Source: Pseudomonadota bacterium (GTDB lineage: Bacteria; Myxococcota_A; UBA9160; JADFDR01). From it: 38,797 nt of DNA. The notes beneath the pieces are model-generated. The model saw only the letters and a program-made list of their open reading frames with translations. It ran no database searches and had not been told where the DNA came from. Of the stretch, positions 17,212-25,826 are shown one piece after another. Positions within the stretch are counted from its first letter, which is position 1; every line of letters starts with the position of its first letter. The position numbers were made by a program, and so were the translations under genes. The DNA is taken from NCBI GenBank assembly GCA_003353845.1, contig PIVT01000036.1, forward strand, positions 1 to 38,797, written 5' to 3'.

Positions 17212-17903
17212 TCGAGATACCCCGTGTTGTAGTTGGAGCCACCTCTCACTTCGCCGAAGATATCGACGCTTTCAAAAACGCCGGAGCGGTGGGAAATGGC
17301 AAACCCCAGCCAACAGGATTCCATTTTCTTCACCCGGGTCACATCCCGCGCGTTGACATCAACACTGACGTCGAGGTAGTTGAGCAAGCGGCTCGTGTTC
17401 CGGTCCTTACTCTTCAGGTGTTCCTTTTCAATGGAAGGAACATGCTCTACGTAGGAGACACCCTCGGCAAAACCCACTCGCGTTCGCACAACCTTATTCC
17501 AGGGAAACTGCTTCCAGTAGGCCTTGATGGAGACCGTCCCTCCCCAGAAGTCGTCGCGATCACCGCGTTCGAAGTAACGAATGATCTGCGCCTTCCAAAT
17601 GAAGTCGATGGGCCAGTCGCGGAAATCGTCCACAATGGGACGGCCCACCGACAGCCCGATCAGTCCTGAATAAGTGTTATCAACGCGAACCTTTCCGCCT
17701 GTAATGGAGCCGAGGTTCTCATCCGTCGAATAGCCACCGTTCAAACGCACCATCCACGCATCACGGAACCAGGTCTCGTGCTCCCTTACATGAACAAGAG
17801 GCACTTCTCCAGCTCCGGGTTCTGCATCCTCTTCAGCATGGACCGCTGAAAAAGAACAGAAACCCAGGATCAAGAGAAGTAGCCAGGTGCCGCACGACTT
17901 CAT
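17199..17903 (-). CDS. Small outer-membrane beta-barrel protein, possibly PagL-like acyloxyacyl hydrolase
   Basis: This is a 234-residue exported protein with a clear signal peptide (MKSCGTWLLLLILGF, cleavage near VHAEE). The mature part has alternating strands with aromatic residues and ends in LECQF, a terminal Phe typical of outer-membrane barrels. The C-terminal AISHRSGVFE segment resembles the His-Ser region of PagL-type lipid A deacylases, but I cannot confirm a full catalytic triad, so this is a weak functional suggestion. ATG 17903 is chosen for its consensus AAGGAGG upstream; an in-frame start at 17921 has no such site. The gene sits 14 bases after the stop of the lipoprotein hydrolase and overlaps the next lipoprotein. 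Confidence 0.8.
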   Translation of the reverse strand: MKSCGTWLLLLILGFCSFSAVHAEEDAEPGAGEVPLVHVREHETWFRDAWMVRLNGGYSTDENLGSITGGKVRVDNTYSGLIGLSVGRPIVDDFRDWPIDFIWKAQIIRYFERGDRDDFWGGTVSIKAYWKQFPWNKVVRTRVGFAEGVSYVEHVPSIEKEHLKSKDRNTSRLLNYLDVSVDVNARDVTRVKKMESCWLGFAISHRSGVFESVDIFGEVRGGSNYNTGYLECQF

Positions 17904-17917
17904 GCGTAACCTCCTTC

Positions 17918-19816
17918 TCAAGGTTGATCACCCAGGTGAAGGATAAGAATTCGGTGCACCTCGCGAATAGCGTAGGGGTGGGACTGGCAGGAGTGCACGC
18001 CTCGAATCACCAGTTCAGAGTCCACCTCTTCAAGATGAGCACTCTTGTACGCGACCACGCCGTCGTCACCCGTGTCAATGGGGCCCTCGCCCTTCACGGC
18101 GATGATCGAATGGCTGGCAACGCCGGGGGCGAGCGGGATCGAATCGAGTTCGTGGAGAAAGGGACTTGTCGTTCGCATATTTTCCACACTGCTGGGAATG
18201 GCATCGACGGAAGCAAAGGCAAAGTGCTCCGGGTTCGCTGTAATTACATCGACTCCCACCTCGGTGATGTTTCGGGGCAACTTCACCAGCCTGGCCACCC
18301 AACGTCCCAAGCGTCGATCGGAGATGAAGCTCCCGCGGTGGGGAGTCGCGATGAAGATCACCCTCCGCACCTCGGGGACAGGCTCGAAAAACATACTGCT
18401 ACCAAGAATCTTCCGGCTGTCATCGGAGAGCTTCATATCCTCCAACGGAACGTCGGCGACGAGATTCCACAGCTTATCGCCAGAGGAGATCGCAGTCATC
18501 TTGGTCAGCAACCCTCCTTGGCTGTGCCCAACGACAACGATTTCGCGGAGCGCAGGATCTTTGCCCTCGGGATCGAGCTGATCCACCACGCTGCGAATCT
18601 CTTGACGCAGCAGGGCCGCCGAGTAGGCGATGGGGCTCCCCGTGTCATAGTTAAAGAGCCAAATTTGATAATGCTCCCGAATCTCCGCATCGGAATGGAG
18701 ATCGTTCACGAGTTCCGCCCAGCGCGCAGAACTCGAAGCTGTGCCGTGAACTAAAACGACGGGCACCCTGCCAGGTCGATAAGGGGAGAGCATCGTGAGC
18801 GAGGAAGTCGTTCCTTGAAGCCCTCTTCCAAAGAACTGCTTGAGCTCACGCTCCCAAAAACGCGACTCACTCAGCATGTAGGCCAGAGATGAACTGGGCT
18901 CCAGCTCCAAGGGGATGGTTCGCTCCCCAATCTCAACCGAATCGTTTTCGTAAGCGACGTTTAACTCGGCGGTGGTATCAATTTCCCCGGCAATGAGTTG
19001 CTCATGGAGTTTCTCGAAGCGAAAGAAGAGAACAACGGGCACTTTCAGTCCCGGTATCAGGTGGTCGCTGGAATCCTCTTCAGGGTTGACGGGTTCAGTA
19101 CTGGCCGCAAAGGATGCGCCGATCCCGGGAAATCGGTAGTGGTTGCGAAGGCCGCGAATTTGAAGCTCGGAGACGGGCTCGAAGTGAACAAAGCGCCGAT
19201 TGCCCCAGACGAGTTGCGATCTGTCAAAGTGAATATTTAGTCTGCCAAAGGGAAACTCGACCTGGCGTGGAATCGCTGAGACCTCGCCAGTGGTCTTCTC
19301 CTCCGAACCCAAGTAGGCGACGAGGAGACCCCGATTGTATAGATCACAGGCAAGCCGCAAGCGGGGATCATAGGGAGCGGGTTCCAATGCCGGGTCGTCC
19401 GGGAAGAGGAAGGCGTAGGCGTAGACGGCAGCCAACATATAGTAGGTTGGATCTTTACTTTTCTCGGCGTGAGCAAAGGAAAGCTCTGAGAGCGCAAAGA
19501 GCCCATTGGGGCCAATGACACCCGTGGCAAAGAGCCCATGCAGCTCCAGAATCGCCGCCTCCGGATCTCTAGCGAAGCGCTCCTGCAAATTTTGAAGGTA
19601 GAGCATGTTTTGGGTGGATTCGCTGAGCCTCCCTGTGGAGAGCACATTGCTTTGAATGTTCCGGTGAACCCGCTCGGGAGAAACTCTCTTTACGCCCACC
19701 GGCGTCGAACAAGCCGTCAAAAATACGAGAAGAAGCGCTGCCGCGAGGAAGAAAAGCCGGTGGAGCCGCGCGTACTCATCCACCACTTCTAGATTTTCAA
19801 GGTGCTGGCAACTCAA
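17918..19816 (-). CDS. Lipoprotein alpha/beta hydrolase (lipase/esterase-like)
   Basis: This is a 632-residue lipoprotein with the lipobox LTAC (Cys36) after a hydrophobic stretch. The first half has no recognised fold, and the second half is an alpha/beta hydrolase: VLVHGTASS (354-362, oxyanion region), VVVGHSQGG (nucleophile Ser432) and FIATPHRGS, as in triacylglycerol lipases and PGAP1-like proteins. A late GVHSCQSHP segment could supply the catalytic His. TTG 19816 is preferred because GAGGA lies at normal spacing; the resulting n-region is long, and GTG 19786 is an alternative. It heads the minus-strand envelope operon that continues with an outer-membrane protein and two lipoproteins, suggesting a shared role in lipid or envelope handling. 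Confidence 0.9.
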   Translation of the reverse strand: MSCQHLENLEVVDEYARLHRLFFLAAALLLVFLTACSTPVGVKRVSPERVHRNIQSNVLSTGRLSESTQNMLYLQNLQERFARDPEAAILELHGLFATGVIGPNGLFALSELSFAHAEKSKDPTYYMLAAVYAYAFLFPDDPALEPAPYDPRLRLACDLYNRGLLVAYLGSEEKTTGEVSAIPRQVEFPFGRLNIHFDRSQLVWGNRRFVHFEPVSELQIRGLRNHYRFPGIGASFAASTEPVNPEEDSSDHLIPGLKVPVVLFFRFEKLHEQLIAGEIDTTAELNVAYENDSVEIGERTIPLELEPSSSLAYMLSESRFWERELKQFFGRGLQGTTSSLTMLSPYRPGRVPVVLVHGTASSSARWAELVNDLHSDAEIREHYQIWLFNYDTGSPIAYSAALLRQEIRSVVDQLDPEGKDPALREIVVVGHSQGGLLTKMTAISSGDKLWNLVADVPLEDMKLSDDSRKILGSSMFFEPVPEVRRVIFIATPHRGSFISDRRLGRWVARLVKLPRNITEVGVDVITANPEHFAFASVDAIPSSVENMRTTSPFLHELDSIPLAPGVASHSIIAVKGEGPIDTGDDGVVAYKSAHLEEVDSELVIRGVHSCQSHPYAIREVHRILILHLGDQP

Positions 19817-19870
19817 AGACGTTCCTCATCCAGATGTGTACTGACAGAATAGTCATCCGCCCCACTGGAC

Positions 19871-19898
19871 GCGAGGTTTTTGTAATCAGTTCCCTCGC
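19871..19898. repeat. 6-base dyad in the divergent gap between two hydrolase genes
   Basis: GCGAGG at 19871-19876 and CCTCGC at 19893-19898 are exact reverse complements separated by 16 bases. They lie in the 191-base gap between the divergent genes at 19816 and 20008. A regulatory role is possible but unproven. Confidence 0.3.
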
Positions 19899-20007
19899 TG
19901 GATGGAAGACGCTCGACGAATACACTAAAGCGAGTTGGGCTTGGCCAAAACCTCGTTCAGCTGTCGATCTATTGAACCCCTCAAGCGATTTAGGTTACTC
20001 TGTATGA

Positions 20008-21456
20008 GTGACTCGCCTGAAAAGTCTACTGAAAGCCGTTGGATGGATGCTCGTGGGCATCTTGATTGCCGGTATCTTCTTTTATATAAAGACGATGCGC
20101 GCACAACCGAACCTACTCGCCTGGCACGAACATGAACTCTCCGAGGAGTACCGTGCCGGAGATCCGGACGCGACGTTACAGGAATACCTGGAACGGGAAG
20201 AGCGGCTCTTTGCTCAACTCGACCGCGAGGTCTATCAACCGACAGCGCGAAGCGGCTCCGACGCACTCAATCGCTACAACCCGGAAAGCCTTTTCCACCC
20301 GACGCGATTCGAGCGCGATTGGAACCGCAGCTTTGAGTTAAAGGTACCCAATGCACGAGGCGGCGTTCTCTTGCTTCACGGCCTCTCCGATTCACCCTAT
20401 AGCATGCGCAGTGTGGCGGAGGTCTTCGCGCAACAAGGATTCTACGTCGTCGCCCTGCGCCTGCCCGGGCACGGCACCCTACCCGGCATGCTGTTTGAAG
20501 CCAAACAAGAGGACTGGCGCGCCGCTGTTCGACTCGCAGCCACTCACGTGAAGGAACAGGCCGGGGCTGAGGGACGATTTTTCATCGGGGGCTATTCCAA
20601 CGGAGCGGCGCTCTCGGTCGAGTATACACTTGATAGTTTAGAGGATGCGGATCTCCCGCTTCCCGATGGACTCTTCCTGTTTTCACCCGCGCTCGGCGTC
20701 AGCAAACTGGCCGTTTTGGCAAAATGGCAAATGGCCCTGGGCAAGATTCCCGCGCTGGAGAAGTTGGGCTGGCTCGACATCCTACCGGAGTACGACCCTT
20801 TCAAGTACAACTCGTTTCCAACCAACGCGGGTCTTCAGATTTACCGCTTGACCTCATTGCTTACGAAAAAAATGGATGCCGCGCGGGATTCCGGCCAAAT
20901 CGACAAATTCCCACCCGTTCTAAGCTTCGCCTCCATCGTAGACGACACCGTTCCCATTAACGCTGTCATCAACCGCCTCTATGACAAGCTACCCGCCAAT
21001 GGAAGTGAGTTGGTGTTTTTTGATGTGAACCGGGATTCTGATACGCAGCTATTTATCAAGACAAGCTTCGATCAGGATTTACAGAGCTTTCTTGAACAGG
21101 ACGATCTGCACTACGGCGTCACCCTGGTGACCAACCGCAGTCCAGACACGAGAGAAATGCAAGCACGAACCCGTGACCCCGGGGCCAACAACTGGCGCGA
21201 AGAAGACTTGTCCTTGGAGTGGCCACCAAATATCTACTCCCTTTCTCACGTCGCCCTCCCCTTCCCCCCAGACGATTCCATCTATGGCCCGTCTTCGGGC
21301 GACTCCTTCACGCTGGGAGGTGTCGAACCCCGTGGAGAGCGCCGCGTGTTGAAGGTGCCCATCACACTTTTGATGCGCCTGCGCTACAACCCCTTCTTCG
21401 ACTATGTGGAAGAGCGAATCGAGCAGAATCTGTCGCATCAACTCAGTGCAGAGTAG
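20008..21456 (+). CDS. Membrane-anchored alpha/beta hydrolase
   Basis: This is a 482-residue protein with a basic N-terminus and one transmembrane segment (about residues 10-28), so the body probably sits in the periplasm. The hydrolase domain shows LLLHGLSDSPYSM (121-133), RLPGHGTLPG (151-160) and GGYSNGA with nucleophile Ser197, as in the serine aminopeptidase/monoglyceride-lipase group. SIVDDTVP is a likely position for the catalytic Asp, and SLSHVALPFPPDD for the His. The start is GTG 20008 with only a weak ribosome-binding site; ATG at residue 14 would shorten the anchor. It diverges from the lipoprotein hydrolase, so two different hydrolases face away from one gap. The DUF971 gene follows within 11 bases. 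The substrate is unknown. Confidence 0.9.
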   Translation: MTRLKSLLKAVGWMLVGILIAGIFFYIKTMRAQPNLLAWHEHELSEEYRAGDPDATLQEYLEREERLFAQLDREVYQPTARSGSDALNRYNPESLFHPTRFERDWNRSFELKVPNARGGVLLLHGLSDSPYSMRSVAEVFAQQGFYVVALRLPGHGTLPGMLFEAKQEDWRAAVRLAATHVKEQAGAEGRFFIGGYSNGAALSVEYTLDSLEDADLPLPDGLFLFSPALGVSKLAVLAKWQMALGKIPALEKLGWLDILPEYDPFKYNSFPTNAGLQIYRLTSLLTKKMDAARDSGQIDKFPPVLSFASIVDDTVPINAVINRLYDKLPANGSELVFFDVNRDSDTQLFIKTSFDQDLQSFLEQDDLHYGVTLVTNRSPDTREMQARTRDPGANNWREEDLSLEWPPNIYSLSHVALPFPPDDSIYGPSSGDSFTLGGVEPRGERRVLKVPITLLMRLRYNPFFDYVEERIEQNLSHQLSAE

Positions 21457-21466
21457 AGAGGCCACT

Positions 21467-21787
21467 ATGAATCCAGCCACCACCCCGACGAACATCTTTC
21501 GTGCCAGTGATACTGAGCTTGGCATCTCCTGGGAGGACGGGCACGAAAGTCGCTACCCGCTACGCGCCCTCCGCCTGGCCTGCAAGTGCGCTCGCTGTGT
21601 TGACGAGATCACCAAACTTCCTTTATTGAAACCTGCGAGTGTCCCCATGGACATCAAACCCCAGAAAATCGATCTGGTGGGGCGCTATGGAATATGCGTG
21701 ACCTGGAGCGACGGGCACGACACGGGCATCGCAACCTTTCGGGATTTGCGCACCCTGTGCCTCTGTGAGCAATGTCAGGCTTCCTAG
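21467..21787 (+). CDS. DUF971 / GBBH-like N-terminal domain protein
   Basis: This is a 106-residue protein made of a single DUF971 (gamma-butyrobetaine-hydroxylase-like N-terminal) domain. Typical features are LGISWEDGHESRYPLRALRLACKC, VGRYGICVTWSDGHDTGIATF and paired cysteines (Cys39, 41, 44 and Cys98, 100, 103), which suggest metal or Fe-S binding. Proteins of this family are often encoded beside, or fused to, Mrp/ApbC-type Fe-S carriers, but none is visible here. ATG 21467 follows GAGAGG. It lies 10 bases after the membrane-anchored hydrolase stop and is probably co-transcribed with it. Confidence 0.92.
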   Translation: MNPATTPTNIFRASDTELGISWEDGHESRYPLRALRLACKCARCVDEITKLPLLKPASVPMDIKPQKIDLVGRYGICVTWSDGHDTGIATFRDLRTLCLCEQCQAS

Positions 21788-21929
21788 CTTCCGGTCAGTG
21801 GACCCCACAATGTGTTAACCGCCTACGCTTCCCCGGGGATGGACAGATTTTCCCAAGATTCTTGCCGAAACCTTTATTTGACCTGCCGAGGGGCCGATAA
21901 CACTCCAAGCCCTTTGGAGGTTGCCCGTT

Positions 21930-23495
21930 ATGATCCCAAGCGAGAAGGAAATGGACGCCATCTCGATCCAACGAGAAGGCAATTTGCGCGACCTTCCTTT
22001 TCCAGTGCTCCTGCAAGCCTACGCCAGTCACAAGCGTTCCCTGGTGTTGGAGTTACAACGACACCAATTTCGTAAGATCATCGTCTTTGAAAATGGAATG
22101 CCCGTTGACGCCCAATCCAATTTATTGCATGAGACCACGGGAATGTTTCTGGTCCACAAAGGAAAGCTGTCTGAAAAGGATTATCAACGCTGTCTCACGG
22201 AAGCGTCGGCTCTCTCTTGTACTTTTGAAGAAGTGATTATTCAAAACAAACTGATTCAACCCTTTGATTTGTTCAAGATTCTTCAGCAAAGCCTGGCACA
22301 GAAACTATTCGATCTCTTCGGGTGGCGCGAAGGGGAATTCAAAACACACACCGACATGCCCGACGTAAGCTCTCCCCTCAAAGTCAATGCACCTCAACTC
22401 ATGCTCACTGGCATCAGTCGCTTCCTGGACCAAGATCAAGTCAATGCAGGCGTGTCAAACCTGGTGGGCAAGACCTTGCTGCTTCACCCGCTGTCAAAAA
22501 CACGCGTGGCAGGAATCAAATTCAACACGCGGCAGCTTCGCGTCATTACCGCCCTGGCCGAGCCAAAGCGCATCGACGAACTGGCGATGGAGTGTGAGTT
22601 TTCCCACGATGACATCACGCGCTTGGTTTACACACTCAGCTTACTGGGGATTGCGATTCCCGAAGATGAGCTGGCCCTTGCCGAGGAGCGCTGGGCCAAG
22701 GAGGCCAAGCCACAAGCCGAAATTTCGGCCCCGGGGAAAATACCTTTGCCCGAGCCCTCGCCCGTCCGACCCGGCCTCGACGATGCAGCCGTGAGTGCAC
22801 TTCAGGACGATGTCATGAAGACGGTTCTCGAATACCGCAAGAAAGACCCCTTTGAACTATTTGACTTGCCCATCGATGCCAATATGGAGAGCATCTCAAA
22901 AAGCTATCTGGCTTTTGCGGAGAAATACGCCCCCTGGCAATTCAACGATGCACGCATTCTTCCTTTGGCAGACAAAGCGAGGGATATTTTCCTGGAAGGA
23001 TCCCGTGCCTTTGCCAAGCTGTGCAATGCACAACAGCGTGAGAACCTCATCGCCAAGCGAAAGCAGCCCAAGAAAAAGCGTGAGGGTGTCGCCAACGCCA
23101 ATGTCTTCGCCATCAAAACAGATCTGCTCGACTCAGACGCTCAGTTTCAAGAGGGACTGGGCTTTGTCGAGAAGGAGGATTTCCTGAGAGCCATCGAACT
23201 CTTCGAGTTTGCCTCTGACTGCGATCCTCAAAACCCCCTGTACCGGGCCCATCTCGCCTACACACGTTTTCAACACGACCCCCTGCAAAGCGCACATTCG
23301 ATGACAGAGCTGGAAGAAGCCCTGCGCATCGATCCCGATTGCGGCATCGCCAATTACTTTTTCGGGGAACTGTGTCGGCTTGAAGGAAAAGCCGACGACG
23401 CCGAAAAATATCTGGCCAGGGCCTCGAAACTCATGGCGCCCGATCGCCGCCCCGTGGAAGCACGCAAGCTCCTCCACGCGGAAAAGAAGCGCTAG
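21930..23495 (+). CDS. DUF4388 (PATAN) / J-like / TPR protein
   Basis: This is a 521-residue cytoplasmic protein. Residues about 15-145 form a DUF4388/PATAN-type region (REGNLRDLPFPVLLQAYASHKRS, IVFENGMPVDAQSN, LFGWREGEF), a family common in deltaproteobacteria and often linked to signalling. A proline-rich linker (about 260-285) is followed by a J-like region (KKDPFELFDLPIDANMESISKSY, about 304-335) that lacks the HPD motif, so DnaK stimulation is not expected. TPR repeats fill residues 400-510. ATG 21930 is chosen over TTG 21921 because GGAGG ends nine bases before it. It is probably a scaffold in a regulatory complex; the partner is unknown. Confidence 0.9.
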   Translation: MIPSEKEMDAISIQREGNLRDLPFPVLLQAYASHKRSLVLELQRHQFRKIIVFENGMPVDAQSNLLHETTGMFLVHKGKLSEKDYQRCLTEASALSCTFEEVIIQNKLIQPFDLFKILQQSLAQKLFDLFGWREGEFKTHTDMPDVSSPLKVNAPQLMLTGISRFLDQDQVNAGVSNLVGKTLLLHPLSKTRVAGIKFNTRQLRVITALAEPKRIDELAMECEFSHDDITRLVYTLSLLGIAIPEDELALAEERWAKEAKPQAEISAPGKIPLPEPSPVRPGLDDAAVSALQDDVMKTVLEYRKKDPFELFDLPIDANMESISKSYLAFAEKYAPWQFNDARILPLADKARDIFLEGSRAFAKLCNAQQRENLIAKRKQPKKKREGVANANVFAIKTDLLDSDAQFQEGLGFVEKEDFLRAIELFEFASDCDPQNPLYRAHLAYTRFQHDPLQSAHSMTELEEALRIDPDCGIANYFFGELCRLEGKADDAEKYLARASKLMAPDRRPVEARKLLHAEKKR

Positions 23496-23607
23496 CACTA
23501 GAGGCAAACAATCTTTCGTGTAACCCGGAATTTCTCGCAGTCCCTGGCGCTTACAAGCTCTCGTGAGTGCGGTATACATCTTCTATCAACCAACATGGAG
23601 ACAACCC

Positions 23608-24360
23608 ATGCGACTTGAAATTCTTCTCGGGGCCCTTTTGTTATCGGGCTTGACCTGCCTGGGGTCTGTTGCCAACGCACATCCGACTGAAAAAACCAGG
23701 AGCACAGCAACGGCGGGTGAAGAGGAGGCGGTGGAAAGCAGCGGTCATGTCATTCACGTTCTCGCAGGGATCGCCGACTACGACGATGATGGCATGAGCT
23801 TCACCCATGACAATGCAGTCGACCCCTCGGTTTCGGCCAGCAACGAACTCACCACGGTCGGGTACCTTGGCGCTTCACGCCAGATTCCCATGGTCGGGGA
23901 GCACCTCCAATTCGGTTTCGAAGCGGGCAGCCTGTTTGGCTATGGCAGCGAGAACGAGACCGAAAGCGCCACGGGCGGCGGTGGCGGAAAAACCTCTACC
24001 TACATCAGCAATAAGCTCATCAGCGGGGAAATCTTTGGCGGTGGCTTCGTCGGAGCTCAATTGGGCCAACGGGTCCGATTGCATGCAGGCGCGGGCGCCG
24101 TGGGTTATGTCGGCTGGATGTCTCAAGTCACAAAAGACCGTGATGAAGACACTGACTTCTACAAAAAGAAGACACGCAAAGACGTCGGCTTCGGGTACGG
24201 GTGGTATGCGCGCACCGGAATCGATTTTCTCATCGATAACCACAATGGGATCGGCCTGAGTGTTCGTTACGTCGATGGGAAAATTAATTTCAGCGACCCC
24301 ATCGATGATGCCGAGCCCGAAGGCACACAATTTTTCCTCTCCTACCTTTATGCGTTTTAG
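23608..24360 (+). CDS. Outer-membrane beta-barrel protein
   Basis: This is a 250-residue exported protein with a clear signal peptide (MRLEILLGALLLSG, cleavage near ANA-HP). The mature part has alternating hydrophobic strands with a glycine-rich loop (ESATGGGGGKT) and ends in SYLYAF, a C-terminal aromatic typical of barrel proteins recognised by BamA. Strands such as FIGAQLG-type and GIGLSVRYVDG support an eight-strand OmpA/OmpW-sized barrel, without a recognisable family. ATG 23608 has GGAGA at correct spacing; the longer frame from 23563 is not used. The function is unknown. Confidence 0.85.
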   Translation: MRLEILLGALLLSGLTCLGSVANAHPTEKTRSTATAGEEEAVESSGHVIHVLAGIADYDDDGMSFTHDNAVDPSVSASNELTTVGYLGASRQIPMVGEHLQFGFEAGSLFGYGSENETESATGGGGGKTSTYISNKLISGEIFGGGFVGAQLGQRVRLHAGAGAVGYVGWMSQVTKDRDEDTDFYKKKTRKDVGFGYGWYARTGIDFLIDNHNGIGLSVRYVDGKINFSDPIDDAEPEGTQFFLSYLYAF

Positions 24361-24446
24361 TCCAAGATAGGAAAACTGTTGATTTCGCGCGGTCGATGAT
24401 ACTCTGGCTGCAACAAATTGAGAGCGAGTAGAGAGGAGGGCTTGAA

Positions 24447-24986
24447 GTGGAGCAGGAAGAAAACCACTGGAAAAAATGCAGTAGTTGCAAGCAATGGATC
24501 GACTTCGAAAGCGATTATTGGACTTGCAATGTCTCCACCTGCAACCGGAAACGAACCGGCATGGTGTTTTGCACTGTCACCTGCTGGGAAACCCACCTGC
24601 CCTTGATGAATCATCGCGAAGCCTGGGCCGAAGACCAGCGCGCGCCCAGCCGCGCAAAGTTTCTAGCGCAGGAAAAGAACGAAAAAGAAACGGCTCCAAC
24701 GCGACGCATCGTTCGCCCGGAAGCCAGTGCCCAAAGCGCGAGTTCCTCCTCTGCACAGGGCGCAACCGAAACGACGCCACTCAACCAAGACGTCGCCAAG
24801 GAAATTCTCATCGTGGCCTCGCGACTCAAATCTTACATCCTCGCGCGATCGGGAATGAACACCTCGGAAAAAGTAATGGCCGGCCTCTCAGACATCGTGC
24901 GCAAAGCCTGCGATGAAGCCATCGAAACCGCCCGGCGCGACGAACGCAAAACGGTTCTTGATCGAGACATTCCCAAACCGTCTTAG
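24447..24986 (+). CDS. Zinc-domain plus histone-fold protein (bacterial histone-like)
   Basis: This 179-residue protein has two parts. Residues 11-56 carry Cys11, 14, 27, 32, 42, 46 and His50, 56 in a C-x2-C...C-x4-C...C-x3-C-x3-H-x5-H pattern, which looks like a cross-brace ZZ/MYND-type domain binding two zinc ions. A low-complexity linker rich in A, S, T and charged residues (about 65-110) follows. Residues 112-179 look like a histone fold: helix 1 from QDVAKEILIVASRLK, a long helix 2 from SEKVMAGLSDIVRK to ETARRD, then RKTVLDRDIP, which matches the R-x-T-x4-D motif of archaeal histones (Arg167, Thr169, Asp174). The GTG start has a strong GGAGG. It likely binds nucleic acid or a histone-like partner; DNA binding and chromatin function are inferred. 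Confidence 0.85.
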   Translation: MEQEENHWKKCSSCKQWIDFESDYWTCNVSTCNRKRTGMVFCTVTCWETHLPLMNHREAWAEDQRAPSRAKFLAQEKNEKETAPTRRIVRPEASAQSASSSSAQGATETTPLNQDVAKEILIVASRLKSYILARSGMNTSEKVMAGLSDIVRKACDEAIETARRDERKTVLDRDIPKPS

Positions 24987-25068
24987 GCTGGGAGCTTTCC
25001 TATTTCTCTACCCCTTTTACCTCTCTTTCTGACACACTGTACGTTTGAGAAATAAGGGCGTGAGGGAA

Positions 25069-25803
25069 ATGCGACTTCAGTCCCTACTAGTATTTCTATC
25101 TATTCTCCTTGGCCACGCCAGCCTGGCTACAGCGGCGGTCATCCGGGAAAGCAGTAACTCCCATCCGGAGCGCTACACCATGCAACGCGAGGACATGGTT
25201 CGAGACCAACTAGAAGTGCGCGGAATACGCGACCCGCGCGTGCTTGAGGCCATGCGCAAGGTGGAGCGGCATCTCTTTGTGCCTGAGAGCCTTCAGAGAC
25301 AAGCCTACCAAGACCAACCTCTGCCCATTGGCCACGCTCAAACCATCAGCCAACCCTATATCGTCGCATTTATGACGGAACTCGCCCAGCTCAAGCCCGG
25401 CGACAAGGTGTTGGAGATTGGAACCGGGTCGGGTTATCAAGCCGCGGTCATTGCCGCTATGGGCTGTGAGGTGTACAGCATCGAGATCGTGAAGGCCTTG
25501 GCGGAAGAAGCCAGCCAGCGCCTGGATGATTTGGGCATCGTCACGGTTCATGTGCGCGATGGCGATGGCTACGCAGGCTGGCCCGAGCACGCCCCCTTCG
25601 ATGCCATCTTGGTGACAGCGGCACCGCCCTATATTCCGGAGCCCTTGAAACAGCAACTGCGCGTGGGCGGACGGCTGATCATTCCTGTCGGAGATTTTTT
25701 CCAAGAGCTCATGCTCATTGAGCGCAGCGAAACAGGCTTTACGAAAAAGAACACCCTGCCCGTTCGCTTTGTTCCCATGACGGGCGAAGCCCAGGGCCAG
25801 TAA
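25069..25803 (+). CDS. pcm: Protein-L-isoaspartate O-methyltransferase with signal peptide
   Basis: This is a 244-residue SAM-dependent methyltransferase of the Pcm family, which repairs isoaspartyl residues in damaged proteins. Signature segments are HLFVPESLQRQAYQDQPLPIG (start of the substrate part), AQTISQPYIVA with the active-site Ser94, and VLEIGTGSGYQAAVIA (SAM motif I). Unlike E. coli Pcm, it begins with a signal-peptide-like stretch (MRLQSLLVFLSILLGHASLA, cleavage near TAA-V), which predicts export to the periplasm. ATG 25069 is preferred; a TTG at 25045 would place eight more residues ahead of it. SAM is not normally present in the periplasm, so the location is puzzling. It converges with the tyrosine phosphatase gene. 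Confidence 0.93.
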   Translation: MRLQSLLVFLSILLGHASLATAAVIRESSNSHPERYTMQREDMVRDQLEVRGIRDPRVLEAMRKVERHLFVPESLQRQAYQDQPLPIGHAQTISQPYIVAFMTELAQLKPGDKVLEIGTGSGYQAAVIAAMGCEVYSIEIVKALAEEASQRLDDLGIVTVHVRDGDGYAGWPEHAPFDAILVTAAPPYIPEPLKQQLRVGGRLIIPVGDFFQELMLIERSETGFTKKNTLPVRFVPMTGEAQGQ

Positions 25804-25826
25804 GCTGCAAGGTTTGCAAACCCACC

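Noticed and set aside
17924-18754. Plus-strand frame of 276 codons over the lipoprotein hydrolase
   Set aside because: The minus-strand frame has a lipobox and a GHSQGG nucleophile motif; the plus frame has neither motifs nor a start site.
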